From CAIVVT01 sp963823095 (GTDB lineage: Bacteria; Acidobacteriota; Terriglobia; Bryobacterales; Bryobacteraceae), in contig CAWGKI010000038.1 of the NCBI GenBank assembly GCA_963823095.1, positions 71,741 to 135,740 of the forward strand: a DNA stretch of 64,000 bases, read 5' to 3'. The notes beneath the pieces were generated by a model. That model worked only from the letters and a program-made list of their open reading frames with translations, had not been told where the DNA came from and did not search any database. The position numbers and the translations under genes are program-made. This document shows positions 8,475 through 17,451 of this stretch, piece by piece. The stretch's first letter is position 1, and each line of letters starts with the position of its first letter.

Positions 8475-9022
8475 CCCTGCGCAAAGCAAAGATGAGCGAT
8501 ATTCCCTCCCTGACGGCGCTGATCAACGGCTTTGCCAGGGCGGGCACCATGTTGCCCCGGACTGAGTTCGAGCTCAGCGAAGGAATTCGCGATTTTACCG
8601 TCGTGTTGGTGGATGGCCAGATCGTCGGTTGCGCGGGTCTGCACTTCTACGGACCCACGCTGGCCGAAGTCCGCTCGCTGGCGGTGGATCCCACGCGCCA
8701 GAAAACGGGCGCTGGGCAGGCCCTGATGGAGGCATTAGAGCGGGAAGCCCGCGAGTTCGATCTCGACGGCATCTTCGCTTTCACGTACGTGCCCGGCTTC
8801 TTCGCCAGGATGGGATACCGCGAGGTGGAACGGGGAGACCTTCCACTCAAGGCCTGGAAGGACTGCCTGCGCTGTCCGAAATTCCAGGCTTGCGACGAAA
8901 TCGCGGTACTCAAAGCACTCAAACCCGGCGTTTCCCTGCACCATCCGGGACTCGACGTGGCGATCCATGGCGCCCCAGTCGAGCAGCCCCTGATTCCTCT
9001 CACCGCCTTGCGCCGGAATTGA
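8471..9022 (+). CDS. argA: N-acetyltransferase of the short ArgA (N-acetylglutamate synthase) type
   Basis: 183 residues from the ATG at 8471, which overlaps the argB stop (ATGA). It is a single GNAT domain; the acetyl-CoA loop region reads RSLAVDPTRQKTGAGQALM. Short GNAT proteins of this type, lacking the kinase-like domain of E. coli ArgA, make N-acetylglutamate in many bacteria. Its place at the end of argC-argB supports that role strongly. Residues 136-143 (CLRCPKF) carry a Cys pair of unknown use, also seen in related proteins. Another GNAT substrate is possible but less likely. Confidence 0.85.
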   Translation: MTLRKAKMSDIPSLTALINGFARAGTMLPRTEFELSEGIRDFTVVLVDGQIVGCAGLHFYGPTLAEVRSLAVDPTRQKTGAGQALMEALEREAREFDLDGIFAFTYVPGFFARMGYREVERGDLPLKAWKDCLRCPKFQACDEIAVLKALKPGVSLHHPGLDVAIHGAPVEQPLIPLTALRRN

Positions 9023-9230
9023 CGGCGGCTGCAAAGGCTGCGCGAGGGCGGCCGCATACTCCCTCCGCCGCGAATATTGCGATTATTTAACGCATTTTTG
9101 CCTGCATTGTGGGTACGATCCCCAGAATTTACTCAATTTGTGAACGCTTTCATCGTCCTATAGCTATGAGCGGTGAGAGTTTTGTTGACCTGCCGCACTT
9201 AATCGATGGGAGGGCAGGCCTGAAGCCGTC

Positions 9231-10202
9231 ATGCGAGCGTTGACAGTTGGGATCGAAAATGCGCAAGGGCGCATTCTCTGCAGCACCATTTTTCATCCTT
9301 GTGGCAAGAAGATTTTTTCGAAGGGTCATCAACTTACGGACGTAGACGTACTCCTTCTCCAAACGGAAGGGTTGGGGCAGGTTTGGGTGACTCAGTTAGA
9401 GGAAGGCGAAGTTTCGGAGGACGATGCGGCAGTTCAGCTTGCCACCGTGCTCGGATGCGGGGCTGTCGAACTGCGAACCGCGCCGGGCGGACGGGCTAAT
9501 CTTTTCACCACGGAGCCGTCATGCGTACTAATCGACGATGAATTGCTGCGCCAATTGAACTGCACGGCGAGCGTCGTCATAGCCACTCTGACCAATTATA
9601 GCTACACCCCCGCGGGCGTTCGGATCGCCACGGTGAAAAGCGCGCCGTTTGCCGTTCCCGCGCAGCAGATTGAGACGCTCGTATCCATGCTCAAGGAACG
9701 CGGCCCCCTGCTACAGGCTCGGCCGGTCCGCGCGCCTTCCCTTGGCGTGCTCTATTCCGACCCCGCCAACGGCGACAAGGCCCGCCAGCAGTTGGAAAGC
9801 GTTGTGCGGCATAAACTCGAGCGATTCGCCGGTTTGCGTCGGTTCGCGGCCACTTGCATAGAAGAGGAAGCGGCCGCGGCGCACGCCTTGGAATCGTTGC
9901 TTCGTTGCCGGCCCACGGCCATTCTTGTCGCCTCGACGACCGCGCCCTCCGGCCCCGACGACGCCGTAGGCAGGGCCATGGTGCGGATTGGCTGCCACAT
10001 TGAGCGCTTTATGGCGCCGGTGGAGCCCGGAAATCTGCTTCTGCTCGGTTACAAGGACGACGTTCCTATTGTCTCCGCGCCGGCTTGTTTCCGCTCCCCG
10101 AAGATAAACATCGTCGACCAGGTGCTGCCTCCCATTCTGTCCCGTTACAGGATGTCCGGCTGGGAGATTGCCGGACTGGGCCACGGTGGACTGCTGGGCT
10201 GA
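9231..10202 (+). CDS. Molybdopterin-binding (MoeA/MoCF-type) domain protein
   Basis: 323 residues. The C-terminal half (about 170-323) matches the molybdopterin-binding fold: FMAPVEPGNLLLLGY, a PACFRSPK loop and a closing DQVLPPIL...GLGHGGLL, as in MoeA/CinA-like and cofactor-handling proteins next to molybdenum hydroxylases. The N-terminal ~110 residues are less recognisable. A role in molybdenum cofactor handling is inferred; no other Mo gene is adjacent. The 208 bases before it are AT-richer than their surroundings and probably hold its promoter, but no clear -35/-10 pair was found. Confidence 0.75.
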   Translation: MRALTVGIENAQGRILCSTIFHPCGKKIFSKGHQLTDVDVLLLQTEGLGQVWVTQLEEGEVSEDDAAVQLATVLGCGAVELRTAPGGRANLFTTEPSCVLIDDELLRQLNCTASVVIATLTNYSYTPAGVRIATVKSAPFAVPAQQIETLVSMLKERGPLLQARPVRAPSLGVLYSDPANGDKARQQLESVVRHKLERFAGLRRFAATCIEEEAAAAHALESLLRCRPTAILVASTTAPSGPDDAVGRAMVRIGCHIERFMAPVEPGNLLLLGYKDDVPIVSAPACFRSPKINIVDQVLPPILSRYRMSGWEIAGLGHGGLLG

Positions 10203-10368
10203 CAGGCGGCCGGCGTGTCGACGCTTGGGCCTGGAAACGGAGCCGGTGTTGCGCCCAACGGTGCACGAGGGGTAGCCTCGAAGCGAAGAGGATCATTCCG
10301 AGGATGCGCCCGCGCTCGTCTCGCCGCCGGCGATTCCCCATTCGAACGGATCTTCGCGGAGGCCCGTC

Positions 10369-11172
10369 ATTAACTACGCCGAAGCTGTCTGGCGCGACGT
10401 CGAACTCATCCGGCAGCGAGCGCCGCTGGTCCACAACATCACGAATTTCGTCGTCATGAACACCACCGCCAACGCTCTGCTGGCGCTCGGCGCTTCTCCA
10501 GTGATGGCGCACGCGGTCGAAGAAGTTGAGGAGATGGTTGGCCTCGCAGGCGCGCTGGTGCTCAATATCGGGACGCTGAGCGCGGCGTGGGTAGATGCGA
10601 TGATCCTGGCGGGCCGTCACGCCAATCGCAAGGGCATTCCCGTCGTGATCGACCCGGTGGGCGTGGGCGCGACCACCTTTCGCAATCAGACGATGCAGCG
10701 ACTGCTCGCGGCGGTGCGGCCCGCCGTCATTCGCGGCAACGCGTCGGAAATCCGGGCCCTGTATTACTCCGAGCAGGGGACGAAGGGCGTCGACAGCACG
10801 CACCCATCGGAGCAGGCCCTCGACGCGGCACGGGCGCTCGCCGACGCCTTTCAATGCGTGGTTTGCACCAGCGGCGAGACCGACGCGATTGTCGCGGCGC
10901 AAGGAGCGATTCGCGTCGCAAACGGCCATCCGATGATGCCCCGCGTGACGGGTCTGGGCTGCACGGCGACAGCTCTGATTGGCGCCTTCGCCGCGGTGAA
11001 TCCGTCGCCCTTTGAGGCAACGGCGCACGCCATGGCCGTGATGGGCATCGCCGGCGAGATGGCAGCGGCGCATTCGGCGGGACCGGGCAGCCTGCAAGTC
11101 CAATTCCTGGACGCACTCTATCGACTCCAAGCAGGCGACGTCGAGAGCCGCCTCAAACTCAGCGTTGAGTAA
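10369..11172 (+). CDS. thiM: Hydroxyethylthiazole kinase, apparent ATT start
   Basis: ThiM phosphorylates the thiazole moiety for salvage. Conserved sequence (RAPLVHNITNFVVMNTTANALLALGASP) begins well upstream of the first ATG at 10456, so that ATG cannot be the start. Between the in-frame TAG at 10273 and the conserved block there is no ATG, GTG or TTG. ATT at 10369 has a perfect GGAGG (10358-10362) 6 bases before it and gives 267 residues, the usual length. A wrongly read base is an alternative. Further matches are VVIDPVGVG and GLGCTAT. thiE follows 12 bases later. I see no TPP riboswitch upstream. Confidence 0.9.
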   Translation: MNYAEAVWRDVELIRQRAPLVHNITNFVVMNTTANALLALGASPVMAHAVEEVEEMVGLAGALVLNIGTLSAAWVDAMILAGRHANRKGIPVVIDPVGVGATTFRNQTMQRLLAAVRPAVIRGNASEIRALYYSEQGTKGVDSTHPSEQALDAARALADAFQCVVCTSGETDAIVAAQGAIRVANGHPMMPRVTGLGCTATALIGAFAAVNPSPFEATAHAMAVMGIAGEMAAAHSAGPGSLQVQFLDALYRLQAGDVESRLKLSVE

Positions 11173-11184
11173 CGCCGTCGCCTC

Positions 11185-11829
11185 ATGAAACGCAGCGTCG
11201 ATTGGAGTCTCTATTTGGTCACGGATCGCCCGCTCTCGCTCGGGCGTCCGATTGAGGAGATTGTGCTCGCCGGCGTGGATGGCGGGGTTACGGTAGTTCA
11301 ACTTCGTGAAAAGGATTGCTCCACGCGCGAGTTCATCGCACTTGCAAGCAAGCTGAAGAAACTGCTCACTCCGCGCGGCGTCCCGCTGCTGATTAACGAC
11401 CGCGTCGACGTGGCGCTCGCCTCCGGCGCAGACGGCGTCCACATCGGCCAATCCGATATGGCATACCGCGACGCGCGGGCTCTGCTGGGAGCCGATGAGT
11501 TGATCGGATTATCCGTCGAAACGCCCTCACAGGCCGCCGAGGCCGAGAATTGGGATTGCGACTATCTTGGCGTCGGTCCCATCTTCCCGACCGCTACGAA
11601 GTCCGACGCGGCGCCAGCCTGGGGACTCGATCAATTGACCGAATTACGTAGAACTTCCCGGCACAAACTGGTCGCCATCGGCGGCATCGGCGCGTCGAAT
11701 GCGGCCTTGGTTGCCTCAGCGGGCGCGGACGGGCTGGCCGTAGTCTCCGCCATATGTTCGGCGCCAGACCCACGCGCCGCCGCCGCCAGGCTTCGCAGCA
11801 TCATTCGAGACGCCCGCAACTTGCGCTGA
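11185..11829 (+). CDS. thiE: Thiamine-phosphate synthase
   Basis: 214 residues, TIM-barrel fold. ThiE joins HMP-pyrophosphate with thiazole phosphate to make thiamine phosphate. Visible motifs are VVQLREKD, LLINDRVDVALASGADGVHIGQ, LGVGPIFPTATK and VAIGGI, all conserved in the family. It follows thiM by 12 bases, forming a thiazole salvage pair. thiD, which supplies HMP-pyrophosphate, lies elsewhere in the window near 37.2 kb. Confidence 0.95.
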   Translation: MKRSVDWSLYLVTDRPLSLGRPIEEIVLAGVDGGVTVVQLREKDCSTREFIALASKLKKLLTPRGVPLLINDRVDVALASGADGVHIGQSDMAYRDARALLGADELIGLSVETPSQAAEAENWDCDYLGVGPIFPTATKSDAAPAWGLDQLTELRRTSRHKLVAIGGIGASNAALVASAGADGLAVVSAICSAPDPRAAAARLRSIIRDARNLR

Positions 11830-11855
11830 TCAAAGAGCATCCCTGTTTATAGAGC

Positions 11856-11861
11856 TATAAT
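11856..11861 (+). promoter_or_regulatory. -10 element of a likely korA promoter
   Basis: A perfect TATAAT 34 bases before the korA start, in a local AT-rich patch after thiE. No good -35 hexamer is seen at the usual distance. An AGAGGG ribosome site follows at about 11884. Confidence 0.5.
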
Positions 11862-11894
11862 CGAACCAACTTCGAGTCCGAGCAGAGGGATGCA

Positions 11895-13736
11895 ATGTCA
11901 GTCATGTTTTCAACGGAGGCCGTTCCATCCGGAGGGATCGTAACGCAACGGGTGAACGACTTCAGCATTCAAGTAGCTACCGTGAATGGTTCCGGCAGCC
12001 AAACCGCCAACACTGTGCTGATGCGCACCATTTTTCAGATGGGCGTGCCAGTCTCGGGGAAGAACCTTTTCCCATCGAACATCGCCGGGCTTCCCACCTG
12101 GTTCACCATTCGCGCCAGCCGGCGCGGATACATCGGCCGCAAGAAAGAGATCGACTTTCTTGTTGCGATGAACCCGGAGTCGGCGATTGAGGATGTGGGC
12201 GAACTCGCGCCGGGCTCGGCGGTGGTTTACGACGAGCCGCTCCGGCTGAACGAGCGCAGGAGCGACCTGCACTTCTACCCGGTACCGTTCGACAAACTCG
12301 TCGGGCCGGTTTGTCCCGAGGCGAAGTTGCGCAAACTCGTGCGCAACATGATCTACGACGGCGTCGTGGCGCACTTGCTGGGACTGGATCTGGACGAAGT
12401 CCACAAGGCGCTCAAGCGGCAGTTCGGCGCGCGCAAGCAGAAGGCCGCGGACCTGAATTGGAACGCCGTTCTCACCGGCGAGGAGTACGCGCGGACCCAC
12501 TTCACCAAGACCGATCCATTCCTCATCCAGCGCATGAACGCCAACGCCGGCAGGATCATCGTCGACGGCAACTCGGCGGCGGCCATGGGCTGCATGTTCG
12601 CCGGCGTGACGGTGGTCACCTGGTATCCCATCACACCCTCCTCGTCGTTGGTGGAGACGCTGATCTCCTACATGAAGCGCTACCGCATCGACAAGGAGAC
12701 GGACAAGGCGACCTACGCTATCGTCCAGGCCGAAGACGAGCTCGCGGCCATCGGCATGGTGATCGGGGCGTCGTGGGCGGGCGCGCGGGCGATGACCGCC
12801 ACGTCGGGGCCCGGCATTTCCCTGATGTCGGAATTCGTCGGGTTGGCGTACTACGCCGAGATTCCGGCCGTGATCTGGGACATTCAGCGTGTCGGGCCGT
12901 CCACCGGATTGCCGACGCGCACGCAGCAGTGCGACATCCTCAAGAACGCCGTGCTTTCCCACGGCGACACGCGCCATCCCGTGCTCTTCCCTTCCTCGCC
13001 GGAGGAATGTTTCACGATGGCATCCATGGCGTTCGACCTGGCCGAGGAGTTCCAGACGCCCGTGTTTGTGAATTCCGATCTTGACCTCGGCATGAACAAC
13101 TGGATGTCGGACGCATTCGAGTATCCCGAAGCGCCGCAAAAGCGCGGCAAGGTTCTGACGAAAGCAGACCTTGACCGTCTGGGCGGCTTCGGGCGCTACG
13201 CCGATGTCGACGGCGACGGGGTCGGCTGGCGCACGCTGCCAGGAACGGCTCATCCCGCCGCTGCTTATTTTACGCGCGGCAGCGGGCACGACGGCAAAGC
13301 GGCGTACACGGAGAAGCCCGGAGACTACGTGGCGAACGTGGACCGGCTGTTGCGCAAGTTCGAGTCGATCCGCGCGGCCGCCCCTCGCCCCATCCTGGAC
13401 GAGCGCGAAGGCGCGAAGATCGGCATCGTCTATTGCGGCACGTCGAAGTACGGTTGCGACGAAAGCCGCGACCAGTTGCGGGAGGAACTTGGCGTCGAGA
13501 CGAGTGCGCTGCGGCTGCGCGCTTATCCGTTCCACCCCGATCTGGTCGATTTCATCGAGCGGCACGAGCGCGTCTACGTGGTGGATCAGAATCGTGACGG
13601 CCAGTTGCTCGGTTTGATGCGGCTGGATCTCGATCCCGCACTGACCGCGAAGCTGCGCAGCATCCGGCACTACAACGGCCTTCCGCTGGATGCCCGGACA
13701 GTGACGGAAGAATTCGTCCGCCAGGAGGGAATATGA
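11895..13736 (+). CDS. korA: 2-oxoacid:acceptor (ferredoxin) oxidoreductase, fused gamma-alpha subunit
   Basis: 613 residues. The N-terminal ~190 residues are the gamma domain (GSQTANTVLMRTIFQMG), and the rest is the alpha pyrimidine-binding domain with TWYPITPSSS and TATSGPGISLMSE. This gamma-alpha fusion is the common KorA layout. With KorB it oxidises 2-oxoglutarate (or another 2-oxoacid) to the acyl-CoA and reduces ferredoxin. korB starts on the overlapping ATGA. The substrate is inferred from family; the sequence alone does not separate 2-oxoglutarate from branched-chain acids. Confidence 0.93.
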   Translation: MSVMFSTEAVPSGGIVTQRVNDFSIQVATVNGSGSQTANTVLMRTIFQMGVPVSGKNLFPSNIAGLPTWFTIRASRRGYIGRKKEIDFLVAMNPESAIEDVGELAPGSAVVYDEPLRLNERRSDLHFYPVPFDKLVGPVCPEAKLRKLVRNMIYDGVVAHLLGLDLDEVHKALKRQFGARKQKAADLNWNAVLTGEEYARTHFTKTDPFLIQRMNANAGRIIVDGNSAAAMGCMFAGVTVVTWYPITPSSSLVETLISYMKRYRIDKETDKATYAIVQAEDELAAIGMVIGASWAGARAMTATSGPGISLMSEFVGLAYYAEIPAVIWDIQRVGPSTGLPTRTQQCDILKNAVLSHGDTRHPVLFPSSPEECFTMASMAFDLAEEFQTPVFVNSDLDLGMNNWMSDAFEYPEAPQKRGKVLTKADLDRLGGFGRYADVDGDGVGWRTLPGTAHPAAAYFTRGSGHDGKAAYTEKPGDYVANVDRLLRKFESIRAAAPRPILDEREGAKIGIVYCGTSKYGCDESRDQLREELGVETSALRLRAYPFHPDLVDFIERHERVYVVDQNRDGQLLGLMRLDLDPALTAKLRSIRHYNGLPLDARTVTEEFVRQEGI

Positions 13737-14776
13737 GCACCATGCCCGCGACGCCTCCCAAGAAGACGAACCGCATCGGGTTGGAGGTCCTCAACTACCG
13801 CGGCTCCAAGACCACGCTCTGCGCCGGCTGCGGTCACAACTCCGTTTCCGAGCGCCTGGTGGAATGCTTCTACGAGATGGGCATCGAGCCGTGGCGCGTG
13901 GCGAAGTTCTCGGGCATCGGATGCTCGTCGAAGTCGCCCGCCTACTTCCTCAGCATGTCCCACGGATTCAACAGCGTCCACGGGCGCGCCCCGGCCGTTT
14001 CCACGGGCGCCATGCTGGCTAACAAGTTCCTGCTGGGTGTCGTGGTGACCGGCGACGGCGACACGGCGTCGATCGGCATCGGGCAGTACATCCACATGCT
14101 GCGCCGCAATGTCCCGCTGGTCTACATCATTGAGAACAACGGCGTCTACGGTCTGACCAAAGGGCAGTTCTCCGCCACGTCGGATTCCGGCGCGAAGTCG
14201 AAGAGCGGCGTCATCAACGAACTGCAGCCGGTGGACTGCTGCGTCGAGGCGATTCAGATCGGGGCCACATTCGTCGCTCGCTCGTTTTCCGGCGACAAGA
14301 AGCAGTTGCAGGCGCTGCTGAAGACGGCCATCGCGCATCGCGGGCTGTCAGTGATCGACGTGATCTCGCCCTGCGTGACTTTCAACGATCACGAAGGCTC
14401 CACCAAGAGCTACAGCTACATGAAGGACCACGAAGAGCCGTTGCACGAGCTCGATTTCGTGCCGTACTTCCAGGACATCGAGGTGGAAATTGAAGAGGGC
14501 GCCGTGCAGGAGATCGAGATGCACGACGGCTCGCACCTTCTGCTCCACAAGCTGGGGCACGACTACGATCCGACTGACCGCCTCAAGGCGCTGAGCACCA
14601 TTCAGTCTTCGAAAGATGCCAAGGAAGTGCTCACAGGCGTACTGTACCTCGACGAAGGTCGGGAGGACTTCCTCGAATTATTGAACACCGTGGACGAGCC
14701 GCTCGTGACGCTGCCGCAGTCCAGGACTCGCCCGCCGCGCGAGGTACTGGACGAACTGATGGAAGAGCTGCGCTGA
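13733..14776 (+). CDS. korB: 2-oxoacid:acceptor (ferredoxin) oxidoreductase, beta subunit
   Basis: 347 residues, thiamine-diphosphate-binding subunit. TLCAGCGHNS holds the first Cys pair for the Fe-S cluster, and GDGDTASIGIGQ with IENNGVYGLTKGQ forms the ThDP/Mg site; the family usually reads GDGD..AIG and DNxxYGLTKGQ, so Asn replaces Asp here (ENNGVYG), a common variant. It overlaps korA by 4 bases. The C-terminal ~60 acidic residues are an extension seen in KorB proteins. Confidence 0.94.
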   Translation: MSTMPATPPKKTNRIGLEVLNYRGSKTTLCAGCGHNSVSERLVECFYEMGIEPWRVAKFSGIGCSSKSPAYFLSMSHGFNSVHGRAPAVSTGAMLANKFLLGVVVTGDGDTASIGIGQYIHMLRRNVPLVYIIENNGVYGLTKGQFSATSDSGAKSKSGVINELQPVDCCVEAIQIGATFVARSFSGDKKQLQALLKTAIAHRGLSVIDVISPCVTFNDHEGSTKSYSYMKDHEEPLHELDFVPYFQDIEVEIEEGAVQEIEMHDGSHLLLHKLGHDYDPTDRLKALSTIQSSKDAKEVLTGVLYLDEGREDFLELLNTVDEPLVTLPQSRTRPPREVLDELMEELR

Positions 14777-14781
14777 CGCAT

Positions 14782-14899
14782 AGTGGGGCGGACGCCCACG
14801 TCCGCGCCGGTCCCCCTGGTCCGGCTGCTGGCACTAATCATGAAGTCCGGAGCATGGCCGACCTGGGGGTCGGCCGCGGTCCGGGGGGACCGCCCCACT
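14782..14899. repeat. Compound multi-hairpin intergenic repeat
   Basis: Outer 10-bp inverted repeat (14782-14791 with 14890-14899) of the GTGGGGC family. Inside are perfect hairpins at 14788-14805 (7 bp), 14856-14875 (8 bp) and 14876-14893 (7 bp), plus an imperfect one near 14805-14825. It fills the space between korB and the next gene. Confidence 0.85.
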
Positions 14900-14937
14900 C
14901 CGCGCGTTTGCTTTAACTCAGGACACTACTGGACATT

Positions 14938-15927
14938 ATGCAGCGCAGACAGTTCATTACGTCGGGTCTGCCTGCCGCCTCCGTTGCGGTCGCACGGGCG
15001 TTAAAAGTCGATGCGGCTTCCAGCACCAGCCCAGTCTTCTTCCAACGCGGACTCAGCTTCACCGCGGAGGGCCCCGACGGATACGCCAATGCGGAGAACG
15101 CCGCGCGCTACTTCGACGAATTCCGCCGTATGGGCGTCAACTCCATCGCTCTGGTTCCGTACGGCTTTACGCCTCCCGGCACTACCCGCATCCGTTTCAA
15201 CATGGGCATGGAGCGCAGCGACGACGTCGCCAGGCTGGTGGCGTTGGCCCATCAGAAAGGCTTGAAGGTGATGTGGAAGCCGCAGCTCTGGGTTCCGCGC
15301 GGCTTCCCTGGCGACCTCGAATTCGAGCGTCCCGCCGAGCGCGCCGCATGGTTCGCCGAGTACAGCCGGTTTCTCCATCATCACGCAGAGTACGCTCAGA
15401 AATCGGGCGCGGATATCCTGTGCGCCGGCCTGGAGTTCGTCAAACTCAGCCGCTACACGGCGGAGTGGCGCAAGCTGATTGCGGAAGCTCGCGCCACGTT
15501 CAAGGGACTGCTGACTTACGGCGCGTCCCAGGGACCGGAGTTCGAAGGCGTGGCGTTTTGGGACGCTCTGGACTTCATCGGGTTAAGCGAGTATTACCCG
15601 CTCCCGGACAGCCTTGATGCGAGCGAGGTCGTCAGGAAGGTCGAGGCTGTCCAGAGGCGCTGGCGCAAACCGGTCGTCTTCGTGGAGGCTGGATTCTCCG
15701 CCGTCAAGAACGCCCAGCGAGCGCCGTGGGACGATTCCGCCGTGCCGGCGTCCCCCGAGACGCAGGCTCGCTGCTACGAGGCGGTCTTGAAAGCGTTCTA
15801 CCGCAAGCCCTGGTTCGCGGGCATGTATTGGTGGAAGGTGGGCACGAACGGCAATGCGGGCTCCCACTCGCCGTGGGGCTTGCCTGCCATGGACGTCGTG
15901 GAGCGATGGTACAAGAGCGCGCGTTGA
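14938..15927 (+). CDS. Glycoside hydrolase-like TIM-barrel protein (GH113-like), Tat-type leader
   Basis: 329 residues. The start MQRRQFITSG looks like a twin-arginine leader, so export in folded form is likely. The body resembles GH113/GH5-type barrels: CAGLEFVKLS (about 160-170) would hold the acid/base Glu, and VVFVEAGFS (about 243-251) the nucleophile Glu. LDFIGLSEYYPL and MYWWKVG fit the later strands. GH113 enzymes cut beta-mannan; that substrate is inferred only. The gene is single, with the compound palindrome on its 5' side. Confidence 0.7.
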   Translation: MQRRQFITSGLPAASVAVARALKVDAASSTSPVFFQRGLSFTAEGPDGYANAENAARYFDEFRRMGVNSIALVPYGFTPPGTTRIRFNMGMERSDDVARLVALAHQKGLKVMWKPQLWVPRGFPGDLEFERPAERAAWFAEYSRFLHHHAEYAQKSGADILCAGLEFVKLSRYTAEWRKLIAEARATFKGLLTYGASQGPEFEGVAFWDALDFIGLSEYYPLPDSLDASEVVRKVEAVQRRWRKPVVFVEAGFSAVKNAQRAPWDDSAVPASPETQARCYEAVLKAFYRKPWFAGMYWWKVGTNGNAGSHSPWGLPAMDVVERWYKSAR

Positions 15928-16053
15928 TCCCCCCGGATTCTTGCATTATTCATTCAATTCCAGCCACCCGCCCGCATCGAGCCGCATCCAAATTGAAAGA
16001 TCGCGGAGGGACACACCGGACAGCCTCGGTGTTGAGGCGCAATAGGAGGTCCT

Positions 16054-16911
16054 ATGGCGACGGTGTTGGTGATTGGAGGGACCGGGACGGTCGGAAGTGC
16101 GACCGTTCGCGAACTGCTCAAGCGGGGAGTGGATGTCCGGGTGATGACCCGGACTGCGGAGAAAGCGCGCGCGCTGCCGCCAGGGGTGGAGGGCGTCGTC
16201 GGGAGCATGCTGCAGCCCGAGACGTTACCTGGCGTGCTGCGCGGCGTAGAGCAGGTGTTCCTGATCACGCCTCTCGATCGCGACGAGACTCAGCAGGGCA
16301 TCGACGCCGTGGACGCCGCCGTGGCGGCCGGCGTTGAGCGCATCGTTTACCTGAGCGTGCACCAAGCGGATGCGGCCCCACAGATTCCGCACTTCGCCTC
16401 GAAGCTCCCGATTGAGGGCGTCATCCGGTCGAGCGGGGTAGCCTGCACCATCCTCCGGCCAAACAACTTCTACCAGAACGACTTGGGGATGCTGGACGCC
16501 ATTCGCGCGGGTTTCTATCCGCAACCGATGGGCGGCATAGGATTGCATCGCGTCGACGCGCGGGATATCGCCGAGGCTGCAGCCATCGCGCTCACGGAAA
16601 CAGGCCACGCGGGGCGGACGTATTCGATCGTCGGTCCAGAGTCGTTCACCAGCGAGCAGACCGCCGCCGTGTACGCCCACCACCTCGGGAAGCCGGTGGT
16701 TTATCCAGGCGACCACCTCAAGGCCTTCAGTGCCGCGATGAACGGCGCGATGCCCGCCTGGATGCTGCGCGATCTCGTCATCATGTACGACTATTTCCAG
16801 CACGAAGGATTGCTGGCGACGCAGGCAGAGATCGACACGGTAACGGCGCTGCTACGCCACGCTCCGCGTCGCTTCGACGATTGGGTCGAGGCAGCTCTTG
16901 CGGCCCGGTAA
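16054..16911 (+). CDS. NmrA-like NAD(P)-binding protein
   Basis: 285 residues of the atypical short-chain dehydrogenase (NmrA) type. VLVIGGTGTVGSATV at the N-terminus is the GxxGxxG dinucleotide site; VRVMTRTAEK and YLSVHQAD follow in the usual order, and NNFYQN replaces the catalytic YxxxK region, as is common in NmrA proteins. It may sense or use NADP(H); the substrate is unknown. A perfect AGGAGG (16044-16049) precedes the ATG by 4 bases. Confidence 0.85.
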   Translation: MATVLVIGGTGTVGSATVRELLKRGVDVRVMTRTAEKARALPPGVEGVVGSMLQPETLPGVLRGVEQVFLITPLDRDETQQGIDAVDAAVAAGVERIVYLSVHQADAAPQIPHFASKLPIEGVIRSSGVACTILRPNNFYQNDLGMLDAIRAGFYPQPMGGIGLHRVDARDIAEAAAIALTETGHAGRTYSIVGPESFTSEQTAAVYAHHLGKPVVYPGDHLKAFSAAMNGAMPAWMLRDLVIMYDYFQHEGLLATQAEIDTVTALLRHAPRRFDDWVEAALAAR

Positions 16912-17094
16912 CCCCTTGGGGTCATCCCTGATATTGCAAGCCGCTTTGTCGGCCCAACCAGCCTAATCTCCCGTCGCAGACCCCCCCGATCTCTCCATGA
17001 CCGGTGGACCGTTCTCCCCCGCAGGATGAAGACAACGTGTCGGTCTCCTCGCACTGCGGCTGCGATACAGACGTCGCCCACACCCAGTACCCCT

Positions 17095-17243
17095 CCAGCA
17101 CCGAGCCCCGAACGAAGAGAGGGGTCCCCTGGAAGCTTCCTCGGAGGTGGCTTGAAATCGACCAAGGCGCGACGCTGGATGAGCACCGCGAAGAGGAAAA
17201 AAGTTCCGCGGGACCCCTCTCTTCGTTCGGGGCTCGGTGCTGG
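17095..17243. repeat. 34-bp perfect inverted repeat (repeat family C)
   Basis: Arms 17095-17128 and 17210-17243 are perfect reverse complements, 81 bases apart, and each begins with CCAGCACCGAGCCCCGAA in its outward reading. A worn copy lies at 60.99-61.14 kb. The space 16912-17451 contains this repeat and no convincing gene. Confidence 0.88.
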
Positions 17244-17296
17244 CAAAAATTCGCGGTGCAAGCGCCGCATAATCAACATTCAGATTTTCACAACAG

Positions 17297-17374
17297 CCGC
17301 TGATGTTCAGCGGATCGGTCTTGTAAGCATGAATTTAAATGGGCGTTTTTCTGAGGAGCCGCTGATTCTAGCGG
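17297..17374. repeat. Two short CCGCTGA hairpins before the secretin gene
   Basis: A perfect 7-bp hairpin at 17297-17313 (CCGCTGA-TGT-TCAGCGG) and a near-copy at 17359-17374 followed by GTTTTGG. The second could act as a weak terminator or leader structure of the gene at 17452. Confidence 0.45.
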
Positions 17375-17451
17375 TTTTGGATTTCTGGCACGGGCCGTTG
17401 GCCCGATTTTCCCTCTCCACGTCCAGGCTCCTCAGTACGTCTCTCTATTAG

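Noticed and set aside
10203..10368. Possible TPP riboswitch before thiM
   Set aside because: No CUGAGA-type thi-box core or P4/P5 elements could be found in this short space.
11910..13670. 586-residue minus-strand open frame
   Set aside because: Antisense to korA with no recognisable motif and no ribosome site.
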